Notes under the pieces: generated by a model
Databases searched by the model: none
What the model saw: the letters and a program-made list of their open reading frames with translations, nothing else
What the model was told of the DNA's origin: nothing
Source of the DNA: JAVBQU01 sp031548675
GTDB lineage: Bacteria > Bacteroidota > Bacteroidia > Bacteroidales > P3
Assembly (NCBI GenBank): GCA_031548675.1
Contig: JAVBQU010000024.1
Location: 1 to 13,832 of the forward strand
DNA: 13,832 bases
Reading direction: 5' to 3'
In this document: piece by piece, positions 6,736-13,832 of the stretch
How positions within the stretch are numbered: the first letter of the stretch is position 1
Layout of the letters: every line of letters begins with the position of its first letter
Position numbers and translations under genes: made by a program

Positions 6736-7449
6736 ATGCCGCAGACAATTGAAAATATGATTCAGCCCGATATTGAAAAATATGTTGAACAGCATACTTC
6801 TCCTGTAAATGAGTTGCTCCAAGAGCTAGACAGGCAGACCCATGTTAAAATGCTCCGTCCGCGAATGCTTTCGGGAGGCTATCAAGGAAAATTTTTAGAA
6901 ATGATAAGCCGGATGATTCAGCCGAAAAGGATTTTAGAAATCGGTACATTTACAGGCTACTCAGCCATTGCTTTGGCACAAGGTTTGCAAACTGACGGTG
7001 TATTGCATACGATAGATATCGACGAAGAATTAGAAGACTTTACACAATATTTTTTCGATAAATCGGGTTTAAAAGATAAAATTCAATTCCATATCGGAAA
7101 TGCAATGGATATTATTCCTACCTTTGAAGAACAATTTGATTTGGTTTTTATAGATGCCGATAAAGAAAACTATTTGAATTACTACGAATTGGTTTTTGAT
7201 AAAGTACGAAAAGGCGGAATTATATTAGTTGATAATCTGTTATGGAGCGGAAAAGTGCTTTTTGAATCAAATTATAACGATATTGATACCAAAGCCATTG
7301 TCGAATTTAATCAATATGTGCAGCAAGATGCCCGTGTAGAAAATATTTTATTTCCTTTCCGCGACGGCTTGATGATGATAGAGAAAAAAGGAGGAAACGC
7401 GGTACAAGACACGAGTAAACGAGTTGACAAGGTACAAGTTGACAAGTAA
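6736..7449 (+). CDS. Class I SAM-dependent O-methyltransferase (methyltransferase family 3) with repeat-derived tail
   Basis: A TTG at 6730 is in frame, but the ATG at 6736 is preferred because it gives the usual family start; the product is then 237 residues. The SAM-binding motif LEIGTFTGYSAIALA is at 67-81. FIDADKENY gives metal ligand D140, and VDNLLWSG gives D166 and N167, the metal site of catechol-type O-methyltransferases. The related YrrM/TrmR methylates a tRNA wobble uridine derivative in Bacillus, so a tRNA or small-molecule substrate is possible. The normal fold ends at PFRDGLMMIEKK (207-218). The remaining 19 residues (GGNAVQDTSKRVDKVQVDK) are encoded by DNA of the TACAAG/GACAAG repeat type, and the stop TAA lies inside that repeat. 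The tail is probably an accidental extension after repeat insertion. The gene lies between two repeat-filled gaps. Confidence 0.92.
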   Translation: MPQTIENMIQPDIEKYVEQHTSPVNELLQELDRQTHVKMLRPRMLSGGYQGKFLEMISRMIQPKRILEIGTFTGYSAIALAQGLQTDGVLHTIDIDEELEDFTQYFFDKSGLKDKIQFHIGNAMDIIPTFEEQFDLVFIDADKENYLNYYELVFDKVRKGGIILVDNLLWSGKVLFESNYNDIDTKAIVEFNQYVQQDARVENILFPFRDGLMMIEKKGGNAVQDTSKRVDKVQVDK

Positions 7450-7460
7450 ACAAAATACAA
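7401..7460 (+). repeat. TACAAG/GACAAG modular repeat, block 2, overlapping the 3' end of the methyltransferase gene
   Basis: Opens GGTACAAGACACGAGTAAAC, continues GAGTTGACAAGGTACAAG and TTGACAAGTAAAC, then AAAATACAAG. The ACGAGTAAAC and TACAAG units match block 1 at 6491. The first 49 bases are read as the last codons and stop of the methyltransferase gene. Confidence 0.65.
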
Positions 7461-7481
7461 GCAATAGTAGAGCCCACGAAC

Positions 7482-7505
7482 GTTATAACGTTTGAACGTT
7501 ACAAC
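7482..7505 (+). repeat. AACGTT-rich palindromic repeat, copy B
   Basis: Opens GTTATAACGTTTG and closes AACGTTACAAC. With the two bases before it, it holds three AACGTT-type words. Compared with copy A it has one missing base and one substitution. It is followed by a small hairpin, GAGCT-tgcg-AGCTC (7507-7520), with no T run after it. Confidence 0.65.
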
Positions 7506-7527
7506 CGAGCTTGCGAGCTCAACGAAG

Positions 7528-7564
7528 TTAAACTTTAAAACTTGAAATCTGAAACTTGAAATTT
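7528..7564 (+). repeat. AAACTTGAAA-type short tandem repeat
   Basis: Four imperfect units (AAACTTTAA, AACTTGAAAT, a degenerate TCTGAA and AAACTTGAAAT) run in tandem with a period of roughly 10-11 bases. The block ends 17 bases before the start of the thioredoxin-fold gene. Function is unknown; it may only be slippage-prone spacer DNA. Confidence 0.5.
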
Positions 7565-7581
7565 ATAATACATATAACTGG

Positions 7582-8982
7582 ATGAAATTACAATTCATTT
7601 TCCTTGCAGTTTTGCTTAGCTTACAACTTTCGCTTACAGCACAAAATGTTACTATTACAGGTAGTGCGCTTGGGGCAGGAGGGAAGACCATCGAACTGAA
7701 AACCCAAGCCGATATGATTTCTTCAGTTCAAAAAACTTTATCTAAAAGTTTGATAGATAGAGAATCTGAAAGATTTAAGATGCAGACATTGGTCAATCAG
7801 ACTACCCATGTTTATTTAACGATTGATAATTATGTGTATTATTTTTACATAGAACCCAATAGAACCTATGAAATAAAAATAGATACTTTCGATTATTATC
7901 AAGATGAAGTAATCAATCCTTTTTTGAAACAAATAGATTTGCCTGTTGAACTATTAAATGTCGATAAAGAAGATATTAATGTTAAGATGGTTGCCTTTAA
8001 CGATTGGTTTGATAACTATATTACCCAATATCAGAACGGTTTGTTTATTCTGCATCAAAAAGCCTATTTAGATACACTCAGTATGTGGTCGGATTCCTTA
8101 TTCGGAAAAATAAATAATACGTATTTCCAGACGTTTAGAAAATATACGATTGCAGAGATAGCATTAACTGGGGCTTTTCAGAAACGCATGTATTTAGCAG
8201 ATAATTATTTGTTGAATAAAAATATTAATTATCATAACGAAGCCTATCAATCATTTTTTAATAACTTTTTCGAGAAATACCTAAGCACGGGAGCTCCTAA
8301 GCTTAATACTAAAAAACTTAAGACCCTATTACAAAATTATAATCTGGCAGGTATTTTAGATTCGCTCGGTTACGACCCTGCATTGCGTGATGAACGTATC
8401 CGTGAGTTGGTATTTTTAAAATGTATGAAAGACGCCTTTTTATCGCCCGATTATAACGATAAGCAGGTTTTGGATTTATTGAGGCGTTTTTCAAATTATA
8501 CCAAATTTCCCGAACATAAAGAGATTGCCGAAAATTTACTAAACTCCTTGCCCATAGGAGTCTCGGGAAATATGGGAACACAATTTAGTTTAAAAGATGC
8601 CGATGGAAATGTTGTAGGATTAAACCGGTTTAAAGACAAAAACGTTTTGTTGATGTTTTATACCTATAAATGCGATGCATGCTTAGATGATTTCGAAACA
8701 TTGAATTTATTAGTCAAAAAATATCATTTGGATAATGTTGAATTTGTGGCTGTTTCGTGCGATAAAGAAGTGGTGCTGTTCAAACATTCGATGGAAGAGC
8801 TTTCGAAGTACCCATGGACATTTTTACATTATGGAGGAGATAATCAAATGTTGAGTAACTATGGCGTAAAAACCTATCCATCGTATATTTTACTAAACGA
8901 AGATGGAGTTATAACACAAAATCCTGTGCCGTCGCCTTCGTCGAAACAATTTTTACCTGTTTTGAAAAAGCTGGCACAATAA
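7582..8982 (+). CDS. Secreted TlpA/thioredoxin-like thiol-disulfide protein
   Basis: This 466-residue protein starts with a signal peptide (about 1-20, ending LTAQ), so it works in the periplasm. Residues about 22-105 form a beta-rich region (VTITGSALG ... YYFYIEPNRTYEIKID), like the N-terminal DUF4369-type domains of Bacteroidota thiol-disulfide proteins. Residues about 110-325 are mainly helical with no recognised motif. The C-terminal thioredoxin fold (about 331-466) has the redox pair C364/C367 (CDAC) after the strand VLLMFYTYK, and a cis-proline at P433 in VKTYPSYILL. It likely reduces or exchanges disulfides in envelope proteins; partners are unknown. C393 (in VSCDKE) is an extra cysteine in the fold. 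It follows the methyltransferase after 132 bases of repeats and precedes the aminopeptidase gene by 43 bases, with which it may be co-transcribed. Confidence 0.88.
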   Translation: MKLQFIFLAVLLSLQLSLTAQNVTITGSALGAGGKTIELKTQADMISSVQKTLSKSLIDRESERFKMQTLVNQTTHVYLTIDNYVYYFYIEPNRTYEIKIDTFDYYQDEVINPFLKQIDLPVELLNVDKEDINVKMVAFNDWFDNYITQYQNGLFILHQKAYLDTLSMWSDSLFGKINNTYFQTFRKYTIAEIALTGAFQKRMYLADNYLLNKNINYHNEAYQSFFNNFFEKYLSTGAPKLNTKKLKTLLQNYNLAGILDSLGYDPALRDERIRELVFLKCMKDAFLSPDYNDKQVLDLLRRFSNYTKFPEHKEIAENLLNSLPIGVSGNMGTQFSLKDADGNVVGLNRFKDKNVLLMFYTYKCDACLDDFETLNLLVKKYHLDNVEFVAVSCDKEVVLFKHSMEELSKYPWTFLHYGGDNQMLSNYGVKTYPSYILLNEDGVITQNPVPSPSSKQFLPVLKKLAQ

Positions 8983-9025
8983 ATATGTATTATAGATAAA
9001 ATATTAATTATAAAATCAAATAGCT

Positions 9026-10414
9026 ATGTTTACAAAAGAAACTTATACAAAACGCAGAGAAACCTTGCGTAAACAATTAGGTTCCGGTTTAGTACTTATT
9101 CAGGGAAATTCTGATGTAAAATTTAATTACCCGGCAAACACATACAGTTTCCGCCAAGACAGTACTTTTTTGTATTTCTTCGGATTAAAACAACAAGATT
9201 TGTTTGGCGTATTAGATTGCGAAAGCGGCGAAGACTGGCTTTTCGGCGATGATTTTACGATGGACGATATTATTTGGATGGGAAATCTGCCTACAATCAG
9301 CGAATTAGCTGCATCAGTAGGCGTTACTAAATCTGCTCCAATGGCAGAATTGCAAAATGTAGTTACAACAGCCGTAAAGCAAGGTCGTAAAATTCACTTT
9401 TTACCACCGTATCGTGCCGAAAACACTTTGCAGATGTCGCATTTGCTGGGCACGAAAGCCTGTGCGGTAAACAACTACGCATCTATCGAATTGATTAAAG
9501 CCTGTGTAGCTCAGCGTGCCGTAAAAAGTGCGGAAGAAATTGCAGAAATAGAAAAAGCTATAGAAACGGCATATTTAATGCATACAACTGCTATGAAAAT
9601 GGGCAAACCCGGTGTGTATGAATACGAAATAGCCGGAGCAATGGAAGGAATTGCGTTGTCGCACGGAGGACCTGTTTCATTTCCGATAATCTTAACTGTT
9701 AATGGACAAACCTTACATAACCACTATCATGGAAATCAATTGAAAGTGGGACGTATGGTAGTAGCCGATGCCGGTTGCGAAACCGATATGCACTATTGCA
9801 GCGATATTACCCGTTCATTTCCGGTAGGAGGAAAGTTTGATGCCCGACAAAAAGATATTTATGAAATCGTATTGAATGCCAATCTCACTGCGGCTGCAAG
9901 AATCAAACCCGGAATTAATTATGTAGATGTACATTTGGCTTCCTGTACAACCATTGCCGAAGGCTTGACCCGTTTAGGCATTATGAAAGGAAATGTAGAA
10001 GATGCCGTAAAATCGGGAGCACATGCTCTCTTTATGCCTCACGGTTTGGGACACATGATGGGATTGGATGTGCATGATATGGAAAATTACGGCGAAGACT
10101 ATTGCGGTTATGATGAAGAAATACATCGTGCACAACAATTCGGATTGAAATCTTTGCGTTTCGGACGTAAGCTAAAAGAAGGCTTTGTACTTACCAACGA
10201 ACCCGGTATTTACTTTATTCCGGCTTTGATAGACCAATGGAAAGCTGAAAATAAAAATGCCGAATTTATCAATTACGATAAATTGGAATCATATAAAGAT
10301 TTTGGCGGAATCCGTATCGAAGATGATATGCTGGTAACAGCCGATGGAGGCAAAGTTTTAGGTAAACCTATTCCCAAAACCGTTGCCGAAGTTGAAGAAA
10401 CTATGGGAATGTAA
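9026..10414 (+). CDS. pepP: Xaa-Pro aminopeptidase (M24B, PepP-type)
   Basis: This 462-residue cytosolic enzyme removes an N-terminal residue that precedes proline, helping to recycle proline-containing peptides. The N-terminal aminopeptidase P domain spans about 1-160. The C-terminal pita-bread domain (about 170-450) has all five metal ligands: D248 and D260 (DAGCETDMHYCSD), H343 (in HGLGHMMGLDVHD, with H339 and H350 also conserved), E392 (TNEPGIYF) and E432 (GGIRIEDD). They normally bind two manganese or similar ions. Length and arrangement fit the Bacteroidota PepP group, whose D-to-D spacing is one residue longer than in E. coli PepP. No signal peptide is present. It follows the thioredoxin-fold gene by 43 bases and ends 11 bases before a strong hairpin terminator. 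Confidence 0.95.
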   Translation: MFTKETYTKRRETLRKQLGSGLVLIQGNSDVKFNYPANTYSFRQDSTFLYFFGLKQQDLFGVLDCESGEDWLFGDDFTMDDIIWMGNLPTISELAASVGVTKSAPMAELQNVVTTAVKQGRKIHFLPPYRAENTLQMSHLLGTKACAVNNYASIELIKACVAQRAVKSAEEIAEIEKAIETAYLMHTTAMKMGKPGVYEYEIAGAMEGIALSHGGPVSFPIILTVNGQTLHNHYHGNQLKVGRMVVADAGCETDMHYCSDITRSFPVGGKFDARQKDIYEIVLNANLTAAARIKPGINYVDVHLASCTTIAEGLTRLGIMKGNVEDAVKSGAHALFMPHGLGHMMGLDVHDMENYGEDYCGYDEEIHRAQQFGLKSLRFGRKLKEGFVLTNEPGIYFIPALIDQWKAENKNAEFINYDKLESYKDFGGIRIEDDMLVTADGGKVLGKPIPKTVAEVEETMGM

Positions 10415-10425
10415 GTTTAGACCCC

Positions 10426-10475
10426 AAATAATAAAACCGGACTCTGAAATTATTCAAAGTCTGGTTTTATTATTT
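10426..10475 (+). terminator. Strong, symmetrical intrinsic terminator after pepP
   Basis: An 18-base-pair stem (10426-10443 with 10458-10475) has one G-T wobble pair (10439/10462). The loop can extend it with TGAA/TTCA around an ATTA tetraloop. The right arm carries TTTTATTATTT and the left arm the complementary A-rich run, so it could end transcription from either side. It closes the transcript ending with the aminopeptidase. Confidence 0.9.
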
Positions 10476-10520
10476 ATAAGCCTTTTGAAAAATGAATTTA
10501 CCTATGTAAATATTTTCGAC

Positions 10521-10528
10521 TATATTTG
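10521..10528 (+). promoter_or_regulatory. Bacteroidota -7 promoter element for the AddB-like gene
   Basis: TATATTTG matches TAnnTTTG. A TTTA at 10497-10500, close to the -33 TTTG, is 20 bases upstream, which is the usual spacing. It lies just after the terminator at 10426-10475, so the gene at 10625 probably has its own transcript with a leader of about 90 bases. Confidence 0.6.
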
Positions 10529-10624
10529 TGATTATATTTAGAAGCTGTAAAGTAAGTTTAACTGGAAACGTAAGAATATGGATAAGCTGATTTATAAGAT
10601 TTCTTCTGCAAAAATAAACCTCCT

Positions 10625-13423
10625 ATGAATTTTTTAGAAAGCATAGCCCGGCATATTCACAAAAAATATGCAGATCAATTAGATAGTATCTGTGTGGTAT
10701 TACCCAATAAACGTGCCGGATTATTTTTGAAAAAACATCTGCATCAGGTATTTGGAAAAGCTATTGTAGTACCGCAGATTGTAGGTTTCGATGATTTTAT
10801 TTATGAACTTACGGCGCTTGAACCGATAGACCATACCGAATTGCTTTTTGAATTGTATGCCATTCATCATCAATTAGAAAAAAAAGAAAATATTCGGAGT
10901 TTCGAGGAATTTATTGATATGGGTAATGTTTTGCTTTCCGATTTCAACGAGGTGGATATGCACTGCGTGGATGCCTTGCAGATTTTTAATTATTTGAGCG
11001 AAACTAAAGCCATACAACTTTGGAATGTGCAGAGTGCGGAGTTGACTGAATTTCAGCAGAACTATTTATTTTTCTATCGCTCGTTAAGCGAATATTACCG
11101 TCAATTGCAACAACGTTTGCAACATAATCAACGGGTATATGCTGGTATGGCTTACCGCTATGCAGCTGAAAATATTGTTACGCTTTCCGACCATTTGCCC
11201 TATACGCAGATTATTTTTGCCGGATTCAACGCTCTGACTCGCAGTGAAGAAATGATTTTTGATTACTTGGGTATATATAAAAATGCAGAAATTCATTGGG
11301 ATGCAGATGATTATTATTTGAATAATCCGCAAAACGAAGCCGGTGCTTTGTTGAGAAAATACAATGAAAAATCCCCGTTTCCTAATGTTTCTACATCTTA
11401 CAAAGAAACAAAAAATATTGAGGTTGTTGGAATTAGCAAATCAATAGGACAGGTAAAACAGCTTTCGGAAATTTTGGAAGAATTGCATAAACAAGGTTCT
11501 AAAGATGATGAAACAGCGGTAGTTTTGGCAGATGAACGTTTATTGATACCCGTTTTAAATTCATTGCCTGCGAATATTAAAAATGTGAATGTAACGATGG
11601 GTTATCCGCTTCGGTTTACGCCCATTTATGAGTTTGTACAAACTATTTTTAATTTACAAAAACTAAGCAACCGAATCCGGAAAGATAAAAATACAGATGC
11701 AGAAATATTTTTGTATCATAATGTTGATTTAGAAAAAGTAATCAAGCATTCCTATTTTAAGTATTTAGTTCATAGCCCATTTGATGTAGAATTTCTATCC
11801 GAAAAAGCATTTTTTACCTTAGAAGAAATTTTACAAGCATTAAATTGTAAAGAAAACGAATGTATAGGTCAGATTTTTGATAAATGGAAAACTACCGAAC
11901 AGCTATTCGATGCTTTGAATGTTTTGTTACTGCAATTATCTGTTGTAAAATTTTCAGGCTCTCCGTCGAGTGTAGAAACCGAATTTATAATCCATTTTAC
12001 CAAACTCGTGCAAAGGCTCGAAAAAACACATGTACAATACCATGCTTTTGATAATCTGAATATTTTCTATCGAATCTTTAAGCAGTTGGCACAAACAACA
12101 AGCATTCCGTTTTATGGCGAACCTTTGGCTGGCTTGCAGATTATGGGATTGCTCGAAACACGGACTTTAGATTTTAAAAACGTGATTCTGCTTTCTGCCA
12201 ACGAAGGAATTTTACCCTCTTCGAATCGATACAGTGCACATATTCCGCATGATGTAAAAAAGGACTTCGGGTTGCCTTTATTTAAAGAATACGATGCTGT
12301 TTTTGCGTATCATTTTTATCATTTGCTGCAACGTGCCCAAAATATTTATCTGTTGTATAATACCGATGCTTCAGGTTTGGGAAGTAGAGACAAAAGCCGT
12401 TTTATAAGCCAGCTTATGTACGAACTTCCTGCTTATAATCCGGATATACAGATTAAAGAATGTGTCGTAAATGTAAGTAGTGCGGATGAATTGCCGGATG
12501 ATACTATCCGCATTCAAAAATCGAAAGAAATTATAGAAAGCCTTGCCGGATTGGCAGAAAGAGGATTTTCTCCCAGCTTGCTAAATCGGTACATCAATTG
12601 CAGCTTACAGTTTTATTTTTCCGCTATTGTCGGAATTCGAGAGCCGGAAGAAGCCGAATTACATATCGATGCACGGATTTTAGGCAACGTAATACATAAG
12701 GTTTTGGAAAAAATTTATGTACCCGAACTCAATAAACCTTTACAAAAAGAAATTTTGCAAAATGCTATCGAAAAAGCAGAAGAATTGATTACAGATGAGT
12801 TTCGTTTGCAATATCGTGCCAATACGATTGATGAAGGGAAAAATTTGTTTACCGTAAAACTGGCAGAAATGCTTTTGGTAAAATTCCTCAAGCAGGAAAT
12901 AAGCTTGCTATCCGAATTATCTAAACAAAATCAAGAACTTACTATTCTGCAAACCGAACAACGGATAGAACATATTTTGCCTGTTGAATCGGGCGATAAA
13001 GTTTATCAGATTCTGCTTAAAGGCTACGCTGACCGCATAGACCAAATCGGGAATACGATACGGATTTTAGATTATAAAACAGGTTTTGTAGGCAGCAGCG
13101 ATTTGAATGCTAAAGAATTGGAAGAAGTTTTTCAGAATCCGCAATATGCCAAAAGTTTACAACTGCTGGTTTACACTTATTTGTATCGAAAACAACATCC
13201 TGATTTAAGGCAAGTAGTAGAATCGGAATTGATTTCGTTCCGGAAAATGGAAACCTCATTTAAAGTTAAATATCTTCAGATTGATAATACAACCGAATCG
13301 GAATTTGAACAGCATTTAACCAATCTGCTAAGCGAAATCTACAATCCGCATTTACCCTTTGAGCAAACCGATGTTGTGGATAATTGCCGCAATTGCGAAT
13401 ATAAAGACATTTGCAGACGGTAG
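10625..13423 (+). CDS. addB: AddB-type PD-(D/E)XK nuclease with inactivated helicase fold and Fe-S cysteines
   Basis: This 932-residue protein resembles the AddB subunit of AddAB/RecBCD-type end-resection complexes, which process double-strand breaks for recombination. The N-terminal region has VVLPNKRAGLFL (24-35) where a helicase would have its Walker A; the GKT/S is missing, so ATP hydrolysis is not expected, as in many AddB proteins. A helicase-like core follows, with LQIMGLLETRTLDF (504-517) and VILLSANEGILP (520-531). The RecB-type nuclease is C-terminal: H691 (GNVIH), D803 (GYADRID), D816 and K818 (ILDYKTG), and Q846/Y850. C659, C921, C924 and C930 match the four cysteines that hold a 4Fe-4S cluster in AddB. 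An AddA-like helicase partner is expected but is not beside it in this window. The family assignment is firm; the symbol follows domain logic, as sequence identity could not be measured. Confidence 0.87.
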   Translation: MNFLESIARHIHKKYADQLDSICVVLPNKRAGLFLKKHLHQVFGKAIVVPQIVGFDDFIYELTALEPIDHTELLFELYAIHHQLEKKENIRSFEEFIDMGNVLLSDFNEVDMHCVDALQIFNYLSETKAIQLWNVQSAELTEFQQNYLFFYRSLSEYYRQLQQRLQHNQRVYAGMAYRYAAENIVTLSDHLPYTQIIFAGFNALTRSEEMIFDYLGIYKNAEIHWDADDYYLNNPQNEAGALLRKYNEKSPFPNVSTSYKETKNIEVVGISKSIGQVKQLSEILEELHKQGSKDDETAVVLADERLLIPVLNSLPANIKNVNVTMGYPLRFTPIYEFVQTIFNLQKLSNRIRKDKNTDAEIFLYHNVDLEKVIKHSYFKYLVHSPFDVEFLSEKAFFTLEEILQALNCKENECIGQIFDKWKTTEQLFDALNVLLLQLSVVKFSGSPSSVETEFIIHFTKLVQRLEKTHVQYHAFDNLNIFYRIFKQLAQTTSIPFYGEPLAGLQIMGLLETRTLDFKNVILLSANEGILPSSNRYSAHIPHDVKKDFGLPLFKEYDAVFAYHFYHLLQRAQNIYLLYNTDASGLGSRDKSRFISQLMYELPAYNPDIQIKECVVNVSSADELPDDTIRIQKSKEIIESLAGLAERGFSPSLLNRYINCSLQFYFSAIVGIREPEEAELHIDARILGNVIHKVLEKIYVPELNKPLQKEILQNAIEKAEELITDEFRLQYRANTIDEGKNLFTVKLAEMLLVKFLKQEISLLSELSKQNQELTILQTEQRIEHILPVESGDKVYQILLKGYADRIDQIGNTIRILDYKTGFVGSSDLNAKELEEVFQNPQYAKSLQLLVYTYLYRKQHPDLRQVVESELISFRKMETSFKVKYLQIDNTTESEFEQHLTNLLSEIYNPHLPFEQTDVVDNCRNCEYKDICRR

Positions 13424-13486
13424 TGAATTGTGAAAAAGTTTTGGATATTAACTTTTATTGCATAGCTCTGTTTGTGTTTTTTAAAC

Positions 13487-13494
13487 TAACTTTG
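13487..13494 (+). promoter_or_regulatory. Bacteroidota -7 promoter element before the secreted protein gene
   Basis: TAACTTTG matches TAnnTTTG and is the same octamer as the ung promoter. It lies 36 bases before the ATG at 13531. The only perfect upstream TTTG (13471-13474) is too close (12 bases), so the -33 part is unclear. Confidence 0.55.
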
Positions 13495-13530
13495 TTGCCT
13501 AAAATTGTTTATACAAGAAATAAATATACT

Positions 13531-13832
13531 ATGAAAAGAATATTTTTAATTTTGACAGGATTATTTTGTGTGTATATGATAAATGCACAGCCTGTAATAC
13601 AATATAAAACGCATGCTCCTAGATTGGGAGACCATACAACCTTGTTAAAGGCAGATTATATTCTGCCCGGACCTGCAGGAGCTAATATGACCTGGGATTT
13701 CCGCCATTTGCAATGGACAGGAACTCAGGAAATCAATGATATGTCAGAAATGCCAGAAGCATTAAGCAGCGAAACAAAGGCAAATATGATTGCCCGCGTT
13801 ACAGATAACTATGCATGTTATTTTAATGTGAA
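13531..13832 (+). CDS. Secreted protein of unknown function, N-terminal part only
   Basis: An open frame runs from the ATG at 13531 to the window edge, giving 100 codons with no stop. The product begins with a signal peptide: basic MKR, a hydrophobic core, and a likely cut after INA or INAQ (about residues 18-19). The mature part reads LGDHTTLLKADY, then LPGPAGANMTWDF (about 47-59), then a polar acidic stretch. A G-x-x-G-A-N-x-T-W-(D/N)-F segment is, from memory, frequent in Bacteroidota exported proteins that end in a type IX sorting domain, but the C-terminus lies outside the window and this cannot be tested here. A TAnnTTTG promoter element is in front, so the gene is probably transcribed separately from the AddB-like gene. 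Confidence 0.75.
   Translation, partial: MKRIFLILTGLFCVYMINAQPVIQYKTHAPRLGDHTTLLKADYILPGPAGANMTWDFRHLQWTGTQEINDMSEMPEALSSETKANMIARVTDNYACYFNV

Overview
The window looks like a chromosomal segment of a Bacteroidota bacterium, probably of the Bacteroidales or a related order. The evidence is AT-rich DNA, promoters matching the Bacteroidota -7 element TAnnTTTG, no strong Shine-Dalgarno sequences, and the protein set: an amidase with a C-terminal SPOR-like domain, a GldN-like lipoprotein, a secreted TlpA-type thioredoxin protein, a single-domain M16 peptidase and a PepP-type aminopeptidase. Nothing shows a plasmid, prophage or insertion sequence carrying a transposase.

Layout, left to right. A small YqaE/Pmp3-like membrane protein (17-217, +) converges on a secreted N-acetylmuramoyl-L-alanine amidase (301-1443, -). 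A divergent promoter region (1444-1605) separates the amidase from ung (1606-2286) and trxB (2335-3273), which are close enough to be co-transcribed. From here to the end every gene is on the + strand. A 276-base gap with three copies of a palindromic repeat leads to a DUF3267-type membrane metalloprotease (3550-4149) and a lipoprotein with two tandem GldN-like units (4197-5156). Another palindromic repeat precedes an M16 peptidase (5254-6474). Next is a class I O-methyltransferase (6736-7449), bracketed by two repeat-rich intergenic regions of the same architecture. Its last 19 or so codons and its stop codon appear to lie in repeat DNA. A secreted thioredoxin-fold protein (7582-8982) and a Xaa-Pro aminopeptidase (9026-10414) follow, ending at a very strong hairpin terminator (10426-10475). 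The last full gene is a 932-residue AddB-type nuclease (10625-13423). A secreted protein (13531 to the window end) is cut by the window edge.

Taken together these are mostly housekeeping functions: DNA repair (ung, the AddB-like gene), thiol redox balance (trxB, the thioredoxin-fold protein), cell-wall cutting (amidase), and protein or peptide turnover (M16, M24, DUF3267). No clear undescribed defence or mobile system is visible. The observations most worth checking are the duplicated GldN-like lipoprotein, the structured palindromic repeat family (five copies plus a decayed one), and the methyltransferase whose C-terminus was apparently rewritten by a repeat.
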